From the NCBI RefSeq assembly GCF_003860345.1, contig NZ_CP034179.1, forward strand, positions 2,712,001-2,776,000: 64,000 nucleotides of DNA, in the 5' to 3' direction. The position numbers and the translations under genes are program-made. Below, one piece after another: positions 44,048-53,969 of the stretch (positions are counted from its first letter, which is position 1; the number at the start of each line of letters is the position of its first letter). A model generated the notes under the pieces. The model ran no database searches and was not told the origin of the DNA. It worked only from the letters and a program-made list of their open reading frames with translations. The DNA comes from Caenibius tardaugens NBRC 16725. GTDB lineage: Bacteria > Pseudomonadota > Alphaproteobacteria > Sphingomonadales > Sphingomonadaceae.

Positions 44048-44254
44048 ATGCAGATCATCGTTCGCGATAACAACGTCGACCAGGCTCTCCGCGCGCTTAA
44101 GAAGAAGCTGCAGCGTGAGGGTGTCTATCGCGAAATGAAACTGCGTCGCCACTTCGAAAAGCCGAGCGAAAAGCGTGCCCGTGAAAAGGCCGCAGCCGTC
44201 CGCCGCGCCCGCAAGCTGGAGCGCAAGCGGATGGAGCGTGACGGCGTCAAGTAA
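44048..44254 (+). CDS. rpsU: 30S ribosomal protein S21
   Basis: The 68-residue basic protein starts [25 protein letters not shown], the standard S21 sequence of alphaproteobacteria, and ends in a Lys/Arg-rich helix. S21 helps mRNA engagement at the anti-Shine-Dalgarno region. It is monocistronic with a strong terminator 30 bases downstream. Confidence 0.98.
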   Translation: MQIIVRDNNVDQALRALKKKLQREGVYREMKLRRHFEKPSEKRAREKAAAVRRARKLERKRMERDGVK

Positions 44255-44280
44255 GCTTGATCGTCACTCCTCGATAAGCC

Positions 44281-44313
44281 AAGAGGGCGCGGATTCGTTT
44301 CCGCGCCCTTTTG
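44281..44313 (+). terminator. Intrinsic terminator after rpsU
   Basis: Nine-base arms AGGGCGCGG and CCGCGCCCT enclose ATTCGTTT and run into TTTT. Confidence 0.93.
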
Positions 44314-44346
44314 CTTTCTACGGGCTGCCTCTGAAGGACTTGTTGG

Positions 44347-44928
44347 ATGACCGAAATTACCCGCGTTCCGATTCTGCCGATCAAGAAGGGCTCGCTGCCC
44401 AAGCTGTGGATCGGTGTCGCTGCCGTCCTTCTGGCGGGCGCAGGCCTGGCTTATGCTTCGGTTCCCCATGGTGTCGAAGTGGTTGAATTGACAGCGGGCA
44501 CGGGCGAATCGCCCGGCGCGACCGATGTGATTTTCGCTCGCTATGTCGGCAAGTTGCCGGACGGCACGGTGTTCGATGAAGGCAAGGACGTGCAACTGCC
44601 GATCGACGGTGTGTTCCCGAAGGGGCAGCCGCTGCCTTTGGCGCAGATGGTTCCGGGATTCCGTGAAGGCGCGTTGAAGATGAAGAAGGGCGGGAAGTAC
44701 CGGCTCGAGATTCCGGCGGACAAGGCCTATGGTGCCAACCCGCCGCAGGGCGCGCCGATTCCGCCCAATGCCGATCTGACGTTCGATATCGAACTGGTCG
44801 ACTTCATGTCGGAAGAAGATTTCCAGAGCCGTCTTGGTATGCTTCAGCAAATGATGCAGCAGGCACAGGGCGGCCAAATACAGGGCGGGCAACCGCCGCT
44901 GGGCGCGCAGCCGGCGCCCGGGCAATAA
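44347..44928 (+). CDS. FKBP-type peptidyl-prolyl cis-trans isomerase
   Basis: A 193-residue protein with an N-terminal membrane anchor or signal (about 20-38) and one FKBP domain (about 55-155). The active-site residues are recognisable in YVGKLPDGTVFDEG, MVPGFREGALKMKKGGKYRLEIPADKAYG and DLTFDIELVDF. It therefore folds proteins in the periplasm. The last 35 residues are Gln/Gly/Pro-rich. It lies between rpsU and gatC with terminator-like hairpins on both sides, so it is probably a single-gene unit. Confidence 0.92.
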   Translation: MTEITRVPILPIKKGSLPKLWIGVAAVLLAGAGLAYASVPHGVEVVELTAGTGESPGATDVIFARYVGKLPDGTVFDEGKDVQLPIDGVFPKGQPLPLAQMVPGFREGALKMKKGGKYRLEIPADKAYGANPPQGAPIPPNADLTFDIELVDFMSEEDFQSRLGMLQQMMQQAQGGQIQGGQPPLGAQPAPGQ

Positions 44929-44947
44929 GCGCAACAAGCGCAGAACG

Positions 44948-44971
44948 GGCGTTCTTCCCCGGAAGAACGCC
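44948..44971 (+). terminator. Hairpin between the FKBP gene and gatC
   Basis: Perfect 11-base arms GGCGTTCTTCC and GGAAGAACGCC are separated by two bases (or ten-base arms with a four-base loop). No T-run. It lies 20 bases after the FKBP stop and 27 before gatC, so it may also shape the gatC leader. Confidence 0.55.
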
Positions 44972-44997
44972 GGGATTTCAGTTGTAAAGGGGCAGAT

Positions 44998-45300
44998 ATG
45001 TCTGTCGATAAAGCCACTGTGGCCAGGATTGCCTCGTTGGCCAGGATCAAGGTCAGCGATGGCGAGGTCGAGGCGATGGTGCCCGAACTCAACCAGATTC
45101 TCGAATGGGTCGAGCAACTGGGTGAAGTGGATGTAACCGGCATCGAACCGATGACGGCGGTTATTCCGAACACGTTGCGTTTGCGCGATGACGTGGTCGA
45201 TGCCGATCCGCTGACCGGTGGTAACAAGCGGGATGCCGTGCTGGCCAATGCTCCGGCGCCCGAACATGGCTTTTTCGGCGTGCCCAAGGTGATCGAATAA
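44998..45300 (+). CDS. gatC: Asp/Glu-tRNA amidotransferase subunit C
   Basis: The 100-residue GatC starts with the typical helix [15 protein letters not shown] and holds the [11 protein letters not shown] motif and a C-terminal [11 protein letters not shown]. It stabilises GatA and wraps around the GatA-GatB interface in the amidotransferase that makes Gln-tRNA-Gln (and Asn-tRNA-Asn). The stop overlaps the gatA start (TAATG), so the operon gatC-gatA-gatB is coupled. Confidence 0.96.
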   Translation: MSVDKATVARIASLARIKVSDGEVEAMVPELNQILEWVEQLGEVDVTGIEPMTAVIPNTLRLRDDVVDADPLTGGNKRDAVLANAPAPEHGFFGVPKVIE

Positions 45301-46784
45301 TGACGGATGTTACCGAACTGGGCGTCGCCGCCATTCGCGAAGGGGTCGCCCAGGGCGACTTTTCCGCGCGTGAAGTGGCCGAAGCGTTCAATGCCAATGT
45401 CGCAGCAGCCAGCAATCTGAATGCCTTTATCGTTGCCACGCCCGAACAGGCGCTGGCCGCGGCGGACAAGGTCGATGCCGACCGCGCCGCAGGCAAGGCG
45501 CTGGGCAAGATGGCCGGTGTGCCGATCGGCATGAAGGATCTGTTCGCCACCAATGGCGTGCAGACCACCGCCGCTTCGCACATTCTCGAAGGGTTCAAAC
45601 CGGTTTACGAAAGCACCGTCTCGCAAAAGCTGTGGGATGCGGGTGCGGGCATGCTGGGCAAGCTCAATCTCGACCAGTTCGCGATGGGGTCTTCCAACGA
45701 AACCAGTTACTTCGGCAATGTGATTTCGCCCTGGCGGCGTAATGACGGCGGCAATGCGGCCCTGGCGCCCGGCGGTTCGTCGGGCGGTTCGAGCGCGGCT
45801 GTCGCGGCGCGGCTGTGCCCGGCGGCAACAGGTACCGATACCGGCGGTTCGATCCGCCAGCCTGCGGCATTCACCGGCATTTCCGGCATCAAGCCGACTT
45901 ATGGCCGTTGCAGCCGCTGGGGCGTGGTGGCATTTGCCAGTTCGCTCGATCAGGCAGGCCCGATGGCGCGCGATGTGCGCGACTGTGCGATCATGCTGGA
46001 AGCGATGGCCGGATTCGATCCCAAGGATTCGACCAGCCTCGATCTGCCGGTCCCTGCATGGGAATCCGGGCTTTCCCCCGATCTCAAGGGCAAGAAAGTC
46101 GGCATTCCGCGCGAATACCGCATGGACGGGATGGACGATGATGTCGCGAAAAGCTGGGATGACGGCATCGCCTGGCTGAAGGATGCCGGCGCGGAAATCG
46201 TCGATATCTCGCTGCCGCACACCAAATATGCCCTGCCGACTTATTACATCATCGCCCCGGCAGAGGCGTCGTCGAACCTCGCCCGTTACGATGGGGTGCG
46301 TTATGGCCTGCGCGATCTGCCCGAAGGGGCGGGCTTGCAGGATATGTATGCAGCAACGCGTGCCGATGGTTTCGGACCGGAAGTGAAACGCCGTATCCTG
46401 ATCGGTACGTACGTGCTTTCGGCCGGTTTCTACGATGCCTACTATACGCAGGCGCAGAAGGTTCGCGCGCTGATCAGCCACGATTTCCAGAAGGCGTTCA
46501 CGCAGTGCGACGTGATCCTCGCGCCGACCGCGCCGACGGCGGCTTTCGCCCTGGGCGAAAAGTCGGGCGATCCGCTGGAGATGTATCTGAACGACGTGTT
46601 CTCGGTTCCAGCCAGCCTTGCCGGGCTTCCGGCGATGTCGGTACCGGCCGGCCTGAACCGCGAAGGGTTGCCGCTCGGTCTTCAGATCATCGGCAATGCG
46701 TTCGATGAACAGGGTGTGCTCAACGCGGGTCTCGCGATCGAGCAGCGGGCTGGCTTCACGGCCAAGCCGGAAAAGTGGTGGTAA
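45300..46784 (+). CDS. gatA: Asp/Glu-tRNA amidotransferase subunit A
   Basis: The 494-residue amidase generates ammonia from glutamine for transamidation of misacylated tRNA. The amidase signature has the Ser-cisSer-Lys triad: Lys79 (GMKD), Ser160 (GGSSGGSS) and Ser184 (DTGGS), with the 24-residue Ser-Ser spacing of known GatA. Length is usual. It is followed after one base by gatB. Confidence 0.98.
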   Translation: MTDVTELGVAAIREGVAQGDFSAREVAEAFNANVAAASNLNAFIVATPEQALAAADKVDADRAAGKALGKMAGVPIGMKDLFATNGVQTTAASHILEGFKPVYESTVSQKLWDAGAGMLGKLNLDQFAMGSSNETSYFGNVISPWRRNDGGNAALAPGGSSGGSSAAVAARLCPAATGTDTGGSIRQPAAFTGISGIKPTYGRCSRWGVVAFASSLDQAGPMARDVRDCAIMLEAMAGFDPKDSTSLDLPVPAWESGLSPDLKGKKVGIPREYRMDGMDDDVAKSWDDGIAWLKDAGAEIVDISLPHTKYALPTYYIIAPAEASSNLARYDGVRYGLRDLPEGAGLQDMYAATRADGFGPEVKRRILIGTYVLSAGFYDAYYTQAQKVRALISHDFQKAFTQCDVILAPTAPTAAFALGEKSGDPLEMYLNDVFSVPASLAGLPAMSVPAGLNREGLPLGLQIIGNAFDEQGVLNAGLAIEQRAGFTAKPEKWW

Positions 46785-46785
46785 G

Positions 46786-48282
46786 ATGAGCGAATATCGC
46801 ATCCAGGGCGCAACCGGTGAATGGGAGGTCGTGATCGGCCTCGAAGTGCACGCGCAGGTCACCAGCAACGCCAAGCTGTTCTCGAGCTCGGCCACCGCTT
46901 TCGGGGCGGAACCGAATTCGCAGGTCAGCCTGATTGACGCGGCGATGCCGGGCATGTTGCCCGTGTTGAACCGCGAATGCATCCGTCAGGCCGTGCGCAC
47001 CGGCATGGCAATCAATGCGCAGATCAACACGTGGAGCCGGTTCGACCGCAAGAACTACTTCTACGCCGATCTGCCGCAGGGGTATCAGATCAGCCAGCTC
47101 TACCATCCGCTGGTGGGCGAAGGCGCGATCGATATCACGCTGGACGACAAGAACCCCGAAGGCACGACCAAGACCATCGGCATCGAACGCATCCATGTGG
47201 AACAGGATGCGGGCAAGCTGATGCACGATCAGCATCCGACGATGTCCTACGTCGATCTCAACCGTTCGGGCGTGGCGCTGATGGAAATCGTCAGCCGCCC
47301 CGATATGCGTTCGCCTGCGGAAGCCGGGGCCTATCTCTCCAAATTGCGCACGATCCTGCGTTATGTCGGTTCGTGCGACGGCAATATGGATCAGGGCTCG
47401 ATGCGCGCGGACGTGAACGTATCGGTGCGCCGCCCGGGTGAAGAATTCGGCACGCGGACGGAAACCAAGAACGTCAATTCCGTGCGTTTCGTGATGCAGA
47501 CGGTGGAAATCGAGGCGAACCGCCAGGTCGATCTGCTCGAAGCGGGCGGCACGGTGGTGCAGGAAACCCGTCTGTTCGATCCTGATAGTGGCACCACGCG
47601 TTCGATGCGCAGCAAGGAAGATGCGCACGATTATCGCTATTTCCCCGATCCGGACCTGCTGCCGCTGGTACTGGACGATGCCTTCCTGGAAGATTGCCGC
47701 GCCAGCCTGCCGGAACTGCCGGATGCCAAGGTTGCCCGTTATGAAACCGTGCTGGGGCTGTCTGCCTATAACGCCGGGGTGCTGACGGCGGAAGTTGATA
47801 CGGCCCGGTGGTTCGAAGACCTCGTGGCAGCAACGGCCAAGGCACAGGGCAAGAGCGAGGCTGATGTCGCCAAACAGGCTGCCAACTGGCTGATTTCCGA
47901 ACTGTTCGGCGCGCTGAACAAGCTCGGCAAGGCGCTGGACGACAGCCCGATCAGCCCTGCGGCGGGGGCGGAACTGCTGGCGCTGATCGGTGATGGCACG
48001 ATTTCCGGTTCCATCGCCAAGCAGGTGCTGGAAAAGATGCTTGAAACCGGTGATGGCGCTGGCGTGATCGTCGAACGCGAAGGGTTGAAGCAGGAATCCG
48101 ATACGGGCGCGATCGAAGCGGCCATCGACGGGGTTCTTGCGGCCAATGGCGACAAGGTCGAACAGTACAAGGGCGGTAAGGAAGCCCTGTTCGGTTTCTT
48201 CGTTGGTCAGACCATGAAAGCCATGCAGGGCAAAGCCAACCCGCAGGTGGTGAACGAAATTCTCAAGCAGAAGCTCGCCTGA
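46786..48282 (+). CDS. gatB: Asp/Glu-tRNA amidotransferase subunit B
   Basis: The 498-residue subunit binds misacylated tRNA and carries out the ATP-dependent amide transfer. The N-terminal catalytic cradle begins with [12 protein letters not shown] and includes [18 protein letters not shown]. The C-terminal tRNA-binding YqeY-like tail starts near residue 345 and ends [12 protein letters not shown] 46786 is right for the family; the open frame upstream overlaps gatA. This completes a contiguous gatCAB, so the organism likely makes Gln-tRNA-Gln by the indirect route. Confidence 0.98.
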   Translation: MSEYRIQGATGEWEVVIGLEVHAQVTSNAKLFSSSATAFGAEPNSQVSLIDAAMPGMLPVLNRECIRQAVRTGMAINAQINTWSRFDRKNYFYADLPQGYQISQLYHPLVGEGAIDITLDDKNPEGTTKTIGIERIHVEQDAGKLMHDQHPTMSYVDLNRSGVALMEIVSRPDMRSPAEAGAYLSKLRTILRYVGSCDGNMDQGSMRADVNVSVRRPGEEFGTRTETKNVNSVRFVMQTVEIEANRQVDLLEAGGTVVQETRLFDPDSGTTRSMRSKEDAHDYRYFPDPDLLPLVLDDAFLEDCRASLPELPDAKVARYETVLGLSAYNAGVLTAEVDTARWFEDLVAATAKAQGKSEADVAKQAANWLISELFGALNKLGKALDDSPISPAAGAELLALIGDGTISGSIAKQVLEKMLETGDGAGVIVEREGLKQESDTGAIEAAIDGVLAANGDKVEQYKGGKEALFGFFVGQTMKAMQGKANPQVVNEILKQKLA

Positions 48283-48313
48283 GCACGTCTGGCCGGGGCG
48301 GGAACGGCGAAGC

Positions 48314-48772
48314 ATGTCTGTGGCCGTCGTTCTCGTCCATCCGGAAATCCCCCACAATACCGGGGCGGTCGGGCGCACTTGCGTGGCGCTGGATCTCGAG
48401 CTGATCCTGATCCGGCCCTATGGCTTCGAGATATCGAGCAAGCATCTCAAACGGGCGGGGCTGGATTACTGGCAGCACGTCCGGCTCACCGAATACGATT
48501 GCTGGGATGCCTTTCTGGCGGCGCGTGCCCCGCGGGAAGAGCAGATGTTCCTTTACGAGGAATACGGCGCGATGCGTTTCGATGAACCGGCCTATCCGGA
48601 TGATGCCTATCTCGTGTTCGGTTGCGAAACGAAGGGCCTGCCCACGGCAATTGTGGAACCTCTGGCGCACCGGATTGTCAGCCTGCCGATGCGTTCACCG
48701 CATATCCGTTCGCTGAACCTGTCGAATACGGTGGCGGTTGCGGCCTATCAGGCGCTGCGTGGCAAGTTCTGA
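48314..48772 (+). CDS. trmL: tRNA (cytidine/uridine-34-2'-O)-methyltransferase TrmL
   Basis: A 152-residue SPOUT methyltransferase without extra RNA-binding domain, the size of E. coli TrmL (157). The knot motifs are PHNTGAVGRTC, GCETKGLP and RSLNLSNTVAVAAY. It methylates the wobble ribose of tRNA-Leu isoacceptors using SAM. It follows gatB by 31 bases and may be read through from gatCAB. Confidence 0.94.
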   Translation: MSVAVVLVHPEIPHNTGAVGRTCVALDLELILIRPYGFEISSKHLKRAGLDYWQHVRLTEYDCWDAFLAARAPREEQMFLYEEYGAMRFDEPAYPDDAYLVFGCETKGLPTAIVEPLAHRIVSLPMRSPHIRSLNLSNTVAVAAYQALRGKF

Positions 48773-48842
48773 TCGCAAAACCTCGCGGTCTTCCGCCGCT
48801 GCAAAACCGATTGGCTGTGCAACGGCGGCGACGGCGCCTGGT

Positions 48843-49385
48843 TCAGGCGGCTGCGCGATCTTTCCAGTGCAGCAGATGATCGATGTTCTTGCGTTCACCC
48901 GGTTGCCGGCCCGTGCGGGCCAGTTGGTGCGCTGTGATCTGGATGCCGGGGCGCAACGGTTCGAACGCTTCCCAGACGCGGCTGTATTCGGTCCGCGCGA
49001 TCAGCCATTCCCCGTTCCGACGCACGTATTGATCGGTGTAGATCAGGCAGCCCATGGTGATTTCCTTGCGGTCGAGCGCGATGTGGAAATCTTCGCAATA
49101 CCAGATGCCTTCCGCGGAATCCGGGCCGGTGAAGGTGATATCGGGCAAGTGCGCCTGATGCATGGTGATCATTTCGGAGTGATGCGCATTCATCAGGAAA
49201 TCGATCATTTCATCGACGCCGTTGGCCATCGCCGTATAAGCGCCGCCGCGATATTCCACGGTAACGTCTTCTGTGAAAATTTGCCGCAGTAAAGCTTCGT
49301 CACCGAGGTCGGTCGCACGGCAATAGCGGCTTTTCAGACGCTTGATCGCTTCAAGATCAGGCAACTGCTCAACAGTATAGGACAT
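48843..49385 (-). CDS. SnoaL-like (NTF2-fold) protein
   Basis: A 180-residue soluble protein of the SnoaL-like/NTF2 superfamily: LEAIKRLKSRYCRATDLGD, then FTEDVTVEYRGG, and C-terminal strands RNGEWLIARTEYSRVWE. Members include steroid isomerases, polyketide cyclases and dehydratases; this one has no defining catalytic pair that I can name with confidence. AGGAG lies eight bases before ATG 49385. It lies 36 bases downstream of a TetR gene on the same strand, so the pair is likely one regulated unit. Confidence 0.78.
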   Translation of the reverse strand: MSYTVEQLPDLEAIKRLKSRYCRATDLGDEALLRQIFTEDVTVEYRGGAYTAMANGVDEMIDFLMNAHHSEMITMHQAHLPDITFTGPDSAEGIWYCEDFHIALDRKEITMGCLIYTDQYVRRNGEWLIARTEYSRVWEAFEPLRPGIQITAHQLARTGRQPGERKNIDHLLHWKDRAAA

Positions 49386-49421
49386 TGCACCCTCTCCTTT
49401 GTATTTTCGCATTACGCTTGG

Positions 49422-50066
49422 TTATGAGTTGAGAAATCGCGCCAGTTCGCCGGCGAAAATGGCGGCGATCGTTTCTGGGTCGGCGCGCCATCCGGCGATC
49501 AGATCCATCGACAACTGGTCCAGTTGCGACAGCAGCATGTGGGCACGCACGGCATCTTCGCCATCAGGCGCATCGGCGGCACGGGCGAAGGCGGGGTAAA
49601 CCGGGGCGAGCCGGTAGAACGCTTCGGCATAGCGGGCGCGGGTGCGCGCTGCGAACGATGGTTCAACCGCGACCACGTGGCGGAATATGCGCATATATTC
49701 GTGCTGTTCGATCATCACCGCAAAGCGGCGCAACACCCATATTGCCAGATCTTCCTGTGCAGGATGCGGGCCGAGTGCGGCCAGCGCGTCGAAATCTTTC
49801 AGAATGAACACGCCCACATATTCGGCAAGCGCTTCTGCCGCGCTGAACCTGGTCGGGAAGTAGACGTAGAAACCGGGGCGGCTGATGCCGGCTTCTTTGG
49901 CAATGTCATCCACGGTCGTCAGTTCATAACCCAGCCGCGTGAAGGTGTTTTTGGCTGCCTCGAGAATGCGCAGGCGCGTGGTTTCGCCGCGCAGGCTGCG
50001 GGCATCGATCAGCTTCAGCGATGCCAGATGGTCCGTCAGAGGTGTGGTCAGTGCGACGGAAGACAT
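49422..50066 (-). CDS. TetR-family transcriptional regulator
   Basis: A 214-residue regulator. The N-terminal helix-turn-helix lies at about 30-75 (RILEAAKNTFTRLGYELTTVDDIAKEAGISRPGFYVYF), and the remainder is a helical ligand-binding domain. It precedes the SnoaL-like gene and is divergent from clpB. The ATG at 50066 is chosen, but in-frame ATGs further up (about 50105-50125) are possible; a palindrome overlaps the most distant of them. Ligand unknown; aromatic or steroid compounds are usual for sphingomonad TetR/SnoaL pairs, which is only a guess. Confidence 0.85.
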   Translation of the reverse strand: MSSVALTTPLTDHLASLKLIDARSLRGETTRLRILEAAKNTFTRLGYELTTVDDIAKEAGISRPGFYVYFPTRFSAAEALAEYVGVFILKDFDALAALGPHPAQEDLAIWVLRRFAVMIEQHEYMRIFRHVVAVEPSFAARTRARYAEAFYRLAPVYPAFARAADAPDGEDAVRAHMLLSQLDQLSMDLIAGWRADPETIAAIFAGELARFLNS

Positions 50067-50117
50067 AGGCGTTACGACTCTTTCAAATGCCCGATTTCGC
50101 GAGCGTACATCCATATC

Positions 50118-50130
50118 TGACATTTTGTCA
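50118..50130. promoter_or_regulatory. Palindrome, candidate TetR operator
   Basis: TGACATTTTGTCA is a perfect palindrome with five-base arms and a three-base centre, about 52 bases before the chosen tetR start in the region divergent from clpB. A second GAC-N5-GTC-like element follows at about 50141-50150. Such spacing is usual for TetR autoregulation. Confidence 0.5.
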
Positions 50131-50289
50131 AAAAGATTAGACGTTCTGTCATAATTTATGGGATGTAGCCATGGAGGAGCGGGCCCCCAAGGACAGGCGC
50201 CGGGCACGGGATATCGCAAGGGCTGAGGAACCGGATTTCGGCTCGCGCGTCGATGCGGCATGATATCGCGATAAAATTTGATCCATGTC

Positions 50290-50317
50290 CTTGTGTTGCA
50301 AACAGGCAACACTATCT
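50290..50317 (+). promoter_or_regulatory. Candidate RpoH promoter of clpB with internal inverted repeat
   Basis: CTTGTGT (50290-50296) and CACTATCT (50310-50317), 13 bases apart, resemble the sigma-32 -35 and -10 elements. Between them an exact inverted repeat GTGTTGC/GCAACAC (50293-50299 and 50306-50312) could be an operator or hairpin. The -10 lies 27 bases before the clpB ATG. Confidence 0.45.
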
Positions 50318-50344
50318 TTTGCCGAAAGGTATGAGGGACGACTC

Positions 50345-52924
50345 ATGAATCTCGAAAAATTCACCGATCGTGCAAAAGGTTTCATCCAATCGGCGCAGAC
50401 CGGCGCAATCCGCATGAATCACCAGCGGATCACGCCGGAACATCTGTTGAAGGCGCTGCTGGAAGACAAGGAAGGGATGGCGGCCGGGCTGATCCAGCGG
50501 GCAGGCGGCAATCCGCAATTCGCCACGCAGGAACTGGACAAGGCGCTGGCGAAAATTCCGGCGGTATCGGGCGGCGGGGCGCAGCAGACGCCCGGGCTGG
50601 ATAACGATGCCGTGCGGATTCTCGATCAGGCAGAACAGCTCGCGACCAAGGCGGGTGACAGTTACGTGCCGGTTCAGCGGATCGTGCAGGCGCTGGCCCT
50701 TGCGGCCAACACACCGGCCGGGCAGGCGCTGAAAGCGGCGAATGTAACCCCGCAGGCGCTGGAAACGGCCATTCAGGATGTCACCGGCGGGCGCGCCGCG
50801 CACAGTGCCGGTGCGGAAGAAAGCTACGATGCCCTTGGCAAATATGCGCGTGACCTGACGCAGGCGGCGCGCGACGGCAAACTCGATCCGGTTATCGGCC
50901 GCGACGAGGAAATTCGCCGTACGGTGCAAATCCTCGCCCGGCGGACGAAGAACAATCCGGTCCTCATCGGCGATCCTGGCGTGGGCAAGACGGCCATCGC
51001 CGAAGGGCTCGCGCTGCGCATCGCCAATGGCGACGTGCCCGACAGCCTGAAAGGCCGCAAGCTGATGGCGCTCGATATGGGTGCGCTGATTGCCGGTGCG
51101 AAATATCGTGGCGAATTCGAGGAACGGCTCAAGGCAGTGCTCGACGAAGTGAAAGGCGCCGAAGGCGACATCATCCTGTTCATCGACGAGATGCACACGC
51201 TTATCGGCGCGGGCAAATCCGAAGGGGCGATGGATGCGGGCAACCTGCTCAAGCCCGCGCTGGCGCGCGGCGAACTGCATTGTATCGGTGCGACCACGCT
51301 CGACGAATATCAGAAGTACGTTGAGAAAGACGCCGCATTGCAGCGTCGTTTCCAGCCGGTCTTCGTGGGTGAACCGACGGTTGAGGACACGATTTCGATC
51401 TTGCGCGGCCTGAAGGACCGTTACGAGCTGCATCACGGCGTGCGGATTACGGATGGCGCGATCGTGGCGGCGGCGACGCTTTCTAACCGCTATATCTCCG
51501 ACCGGTTCCTGCCTGACAAGGCGATCGATCTGATGGACGAAGCGGCCAGCCGCATCCGCATGGAAGTGGAATCGAAGCCGGAAGAAATCGAAGGCCTCGA
51601 CCGGCGTATCATCCAGTTGAAGATCGAGGAATCGGCGCTCGGCAAGGAAACCGATCAGGCTTCGAAGGACCGCCTGGTCGCCCTGCGTGAGGAACTGGCC
51701 AATCTTGAGCAACGCTCCAGCGAGTTGACCACGCGTTGGCAGAACGAACGCGACAAGATCGCCGCCGAAAGCAAGGTGAAGGAAGAACTGGATCAGGCGC
51801 GGATGGAACTCGATCAGGCGCAGCGTTCGGGCGATCTCGGACGGGCGGGTGAACTGTCCTACGGCCGCATTCCGGAACTGGAAAAGCAACTGGCGGATGC
51901 CCAGGGCCAGACGAGCAACGCCTTGCTGCGCGAAGAAGTGACGGAGGACGATATCGCTGCGGTCGTCAGCCGGTGGACGGGCGTGCCCGTGGACCGGATG
52001 ATGGAAGGCGAGCGTGAAAAGCTGCTCAAAATGGAAGACATGCTGGGCAAACGCGTGATCGGGCAGAGGGATGCCGTTGTCGCGGTGTCCAAGGCCGTGC
52101 GGCGTGCCCGTGCGGGTTTGCAGGACCCGAACCGGCCGTTGGGCAGTTTCCTGTTCCTCGGCCCGACGGGTGTGGGCAAGACCGAACTGACCAAGGCGCT
52201 GGCCGAATTCCTGTTTGACGATGACACTGCCATGGTGCGCATCGACATGAGCGAATTCATGGAGAAGCACGCGGTGGCGCGCCTGATCGGTGCCCCTCCG
52301 GGCTATGTCGGTTATGAGGAAGGCGGCGTCCTGACCGAGGCGGTACGGCGGCGGCCTTATCAGGTCGTGCTGTTCGACGAGGTGGAGAAGGCGCACAACG
52401 ATGTCTTCAACGTGCTGCTGCAGGTGCTGGACGATGGCCGTCTGACCGATGGGCAGGGGCGCGTGGTGGACTTCAGCAATACGCTGATCATCCTTACCTC
52501 GAACCTTGGCAGCCAGTATCTTGCCAATCTCGAGGAAGGGCAGGACGTGGAGAGTGTGGAACCGCAGGTCATGGATGTGGTGCGCAGCCACTTCCGGCCT
52601 GAATTCCTCAATCGCCTTGATGAAATCATCCTGTTCCACCGGCTGGGCGCCGAACACATGGGGCCGATTGTCGATATTCAGGTGGCGCGGGTGCAGAAGC
52701 TGCTGAAGGATCGCAAGATCACGCTCGATCTCACCGATGCGGCGGAGCGCTGGCTTGGCCGGGTCGGCTATGATCCGGTCTATGGCGCGCGTCCGCTCAA
52801 GCGGGCGGTCCAGCGCTATCTGCAGGATCCGCTGGCCGAAAGGCTGCTTGCCGGGGAAATCCCCGATGGCTCGACCGTCCATATCGATGAAGGCGACGGT
52901 GCGCTGAATATCACGGTCAACTGA
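50345..52924 (+). CDS. clpB: ATP-dependent disaggregase ClpB
   Basis: The 859-residue Hsp100 chaperone rescues aggregated proteins together with DnaK. The N-domain covers about 1-145. The first AAA+ module has GDPGVGKT near 207; a coiled-coil middle domain (about 410-525, [17 protein letters not shown]) separates it from the second AAA+ module with GPTGVGKT near 605. The middle domain marks it as ClpB rather than ClpA or ClpC. ATG 50345 matches the family start [13 protein letters not shown]. It is a likely RpoH target. Confidence 0.98.
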   Translation: MNLEKFTDRAKGFIQSAQTGAIRMNHQRITPEHLLKALLEDKEGMAAGLIQRAGGNPQFATQELDKALAKIPAVSGGGAQQTPGLDNDAVRILDQAEQLATKAGDSYVPVQRIVQALALAANTPAGQALKAANVTPQALETAIQDVTGGRAAHSAGAEESYDALGKYARDLTQAARDGKLDPVIGRDEEIRRTVQILARRTKNNPVLIGDPGVGKTAIAEGLALRIANGDVPDSLKGRKLMALDMGALIAGAKYRGEFEERLKAVLDEVKGAEGDIILFIDEMHTLIGAGKSEGAMDAGNLLKPALARGELHCIGATTLDEYQKYVEKDAALQRRFQPVFVGEPTVEDTISILRGLKDRYELHHGVRITDGAIVAAATLSNRYISDRFLPDKAIDLMDEAASRIRMEVESKPEEIEGLDRRIIQLKIEESALGKETDQASKDRLVALREELANLEQRSSELTTRWQNERDKIAAESKVKEELDQARMELDQAQRSGDLGRAGELSYGRIPELEKQLADAQGQTSNALLREEVTEDDIAAVVSRWTGVPVDRMMEGEREKLLKMEDMLGKRVIGQRDAVVAVSKAVRRARAGLQDPNRPLGSFLFLGPTGVGKTELTKALAEFLFDDDTAMVRIDMSEFMEKHAVARLIGAPPGYVGYEEGGVLTEAVRRRPYQVVLFDEVEKAHNDVFNVLLQVLDDGRLTDGQGRVVDFSNTLIILTSNLGSQYLANLEEGQDVESVEPQVMDVVRSHFRPEFLNRLDEIILFHRLGAEHMGPIVDIQVARVQKLLKDRKITLDLTDAAERWLGRVGYDPVYGARPLKRAVQRYLQDPLAERLLAGEIPDGSTVHIDEGDGALNITVN

Positions 52925-52929
52925 ATGGG

Positions 52930-52960
52930 AAGGCCTCGGGAAACCGGGGCCTTATTCCTT
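52930..52960 (+). terminator. Intrinsic terminator after clpB
   Basis: Arms AAGGCCTCGG and CCGGGGCCTT pair with one G-U, with loop GAAA, and are followed by ATTCCTT. It lies six bases after the clpB stop. Confidence 0.75.
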
Positions 52961-53029
52961 GTGGGTTCCCGCCTTGACCGCCCTTTGCCTGCTGCCGTAA
53001 CCCGGGGCGCGGTTCAGGGGAGATTGGCA

Positions 53030-53905
53030 GTGCAGAACGAATGGCACATCGGGGTCATTGGGGGCTCCGGCCTGTACAGCGATATCGGGCTGGAAGATGC
53101 CCAGGAGATTGCGATTGCCAGCCCGTTCGGGGAACCGTCCGGCCCGGTCACGCTCGGCAGGATCGGGGCGATCCGTTTCAGTTTCATCGCGCGGCACGGC
53201 GCGGGGCATCGTCTTTCGCCGTCCACAGTCAATTACCGGGCGAATATCGACGCGTTGAAGCGCTGCGGGGTGACCGACCTTCTGGCCATGTCCGCCGTGG
53301 GATCGCTGCAGGAAGGCTATGCGCCCGGATCTTTCGTTGCGGTCGACCAGTTGATTGACCGCACCATGGGGCGGGCCAGCACATTCTTCGATACCGGGCT
53401 GGTCGCCCATGTCAGCCTGGCGGACCCGGTGTGTCCACGCCTTGCCGAACTGGCCAGCAGCGCAGCCGAGAACGCGGGGGGCAAGGTTCACCGCGGCGGA
53501 TGCTATATCGCGATCGAAGGCCCACAATTTTCGACACGCGCGGAAAGCCGCATGTATCGCCAATGGGGGGCGGACGTTATCGGCATGACCGGGATGCCCG
53601 AGGCCCGGTTGGCGCGTGAGGCCGAATTGCCCTACGCCATGCTGGCGATGGTGACCGATTACGACAGTTGGCGCGAAAGCGAAGCCGGGGTCGAGGTTTC
53701 GGATGTGCTGGCGGTGATGCAGGCCAATGCGGCCATTGCGCGGCGCACCTTGCGATGTCTGGCGGAAAGCCTGCCCGCCAATCGCGTTGCCGTTGCTGCG
53801 GACAGGGCGCTGGATGGCGCGCTTATCACGGCGCCCGGTGCGCAGGATGCCGCTATGTGGTGCAAACTCGATGCGGTGGCGGGAAGGATTGCTGCCCGCC
53901 GCTGA
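53030..53905 (+). CDS. mtnP: S-methyl-5'-thioadenosine phosphorylase
   Basis: A 291-residue enzyme of methionine salvage that splits methylthioadenosine into adenine and methylthioribose-1-phosphate. It belongs to the purine nucleoside phosphorylase family: IGVIGGSGLY at the N-terminus, phosphate-binding RHG, EGPQFSTRAES and GMTGMPEARLARE. The start is GTG 53030 with AGGGGAGA upstream; the frame is open back to clpB but without conserved sequence. No other salvage gene is nearby. Confidence 0.93.
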   Translation: MQNEWHIGVIGGSGLYSDIGLEDAQEIAIASPFGEPSGPVTLGRIGAIRFSFIARHGAGHRLSPSTVNYRANIDALKRCGVTDLLAMSAVGSLQEGYAPGSFVAVDQLIDRTMGRASTFFDTGLVAHVSLADPVCPRLAELASSAAENAGGKVHRGGCYIAIEGPQFSTRAESRMYRQWGADVIGMTGMPEARLAREAELPYAMLAMVTDYDSWRESEAGVEVSDVLAVMQANAAIARRTLRCLAESLPANRVAVAADRALDGALITAPGAQDAAMWCKLDAVAGRIAARR

Positions 53906-53939
53906 ACACACCGGTTTTTCGCGCCGGGCAGAAGCGAAA

Positions 53940-53961
53940 GACCCGGCCTTCCAGCCGGGTC
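53940..53961. terminator. Bidirectional terminator between mtnP and tadC
   Basis: Eight-base arms GACCCGGC and GCCGGGTC with loop CTTCCA. On the - strand it is followed by TTTCGCTTC, 8 bases after the tadC stop; on the + strand it follows mtnP by about 35 bases. Confidence 0.75.
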
Positions 53962-53969
53962 CCGCCTGC

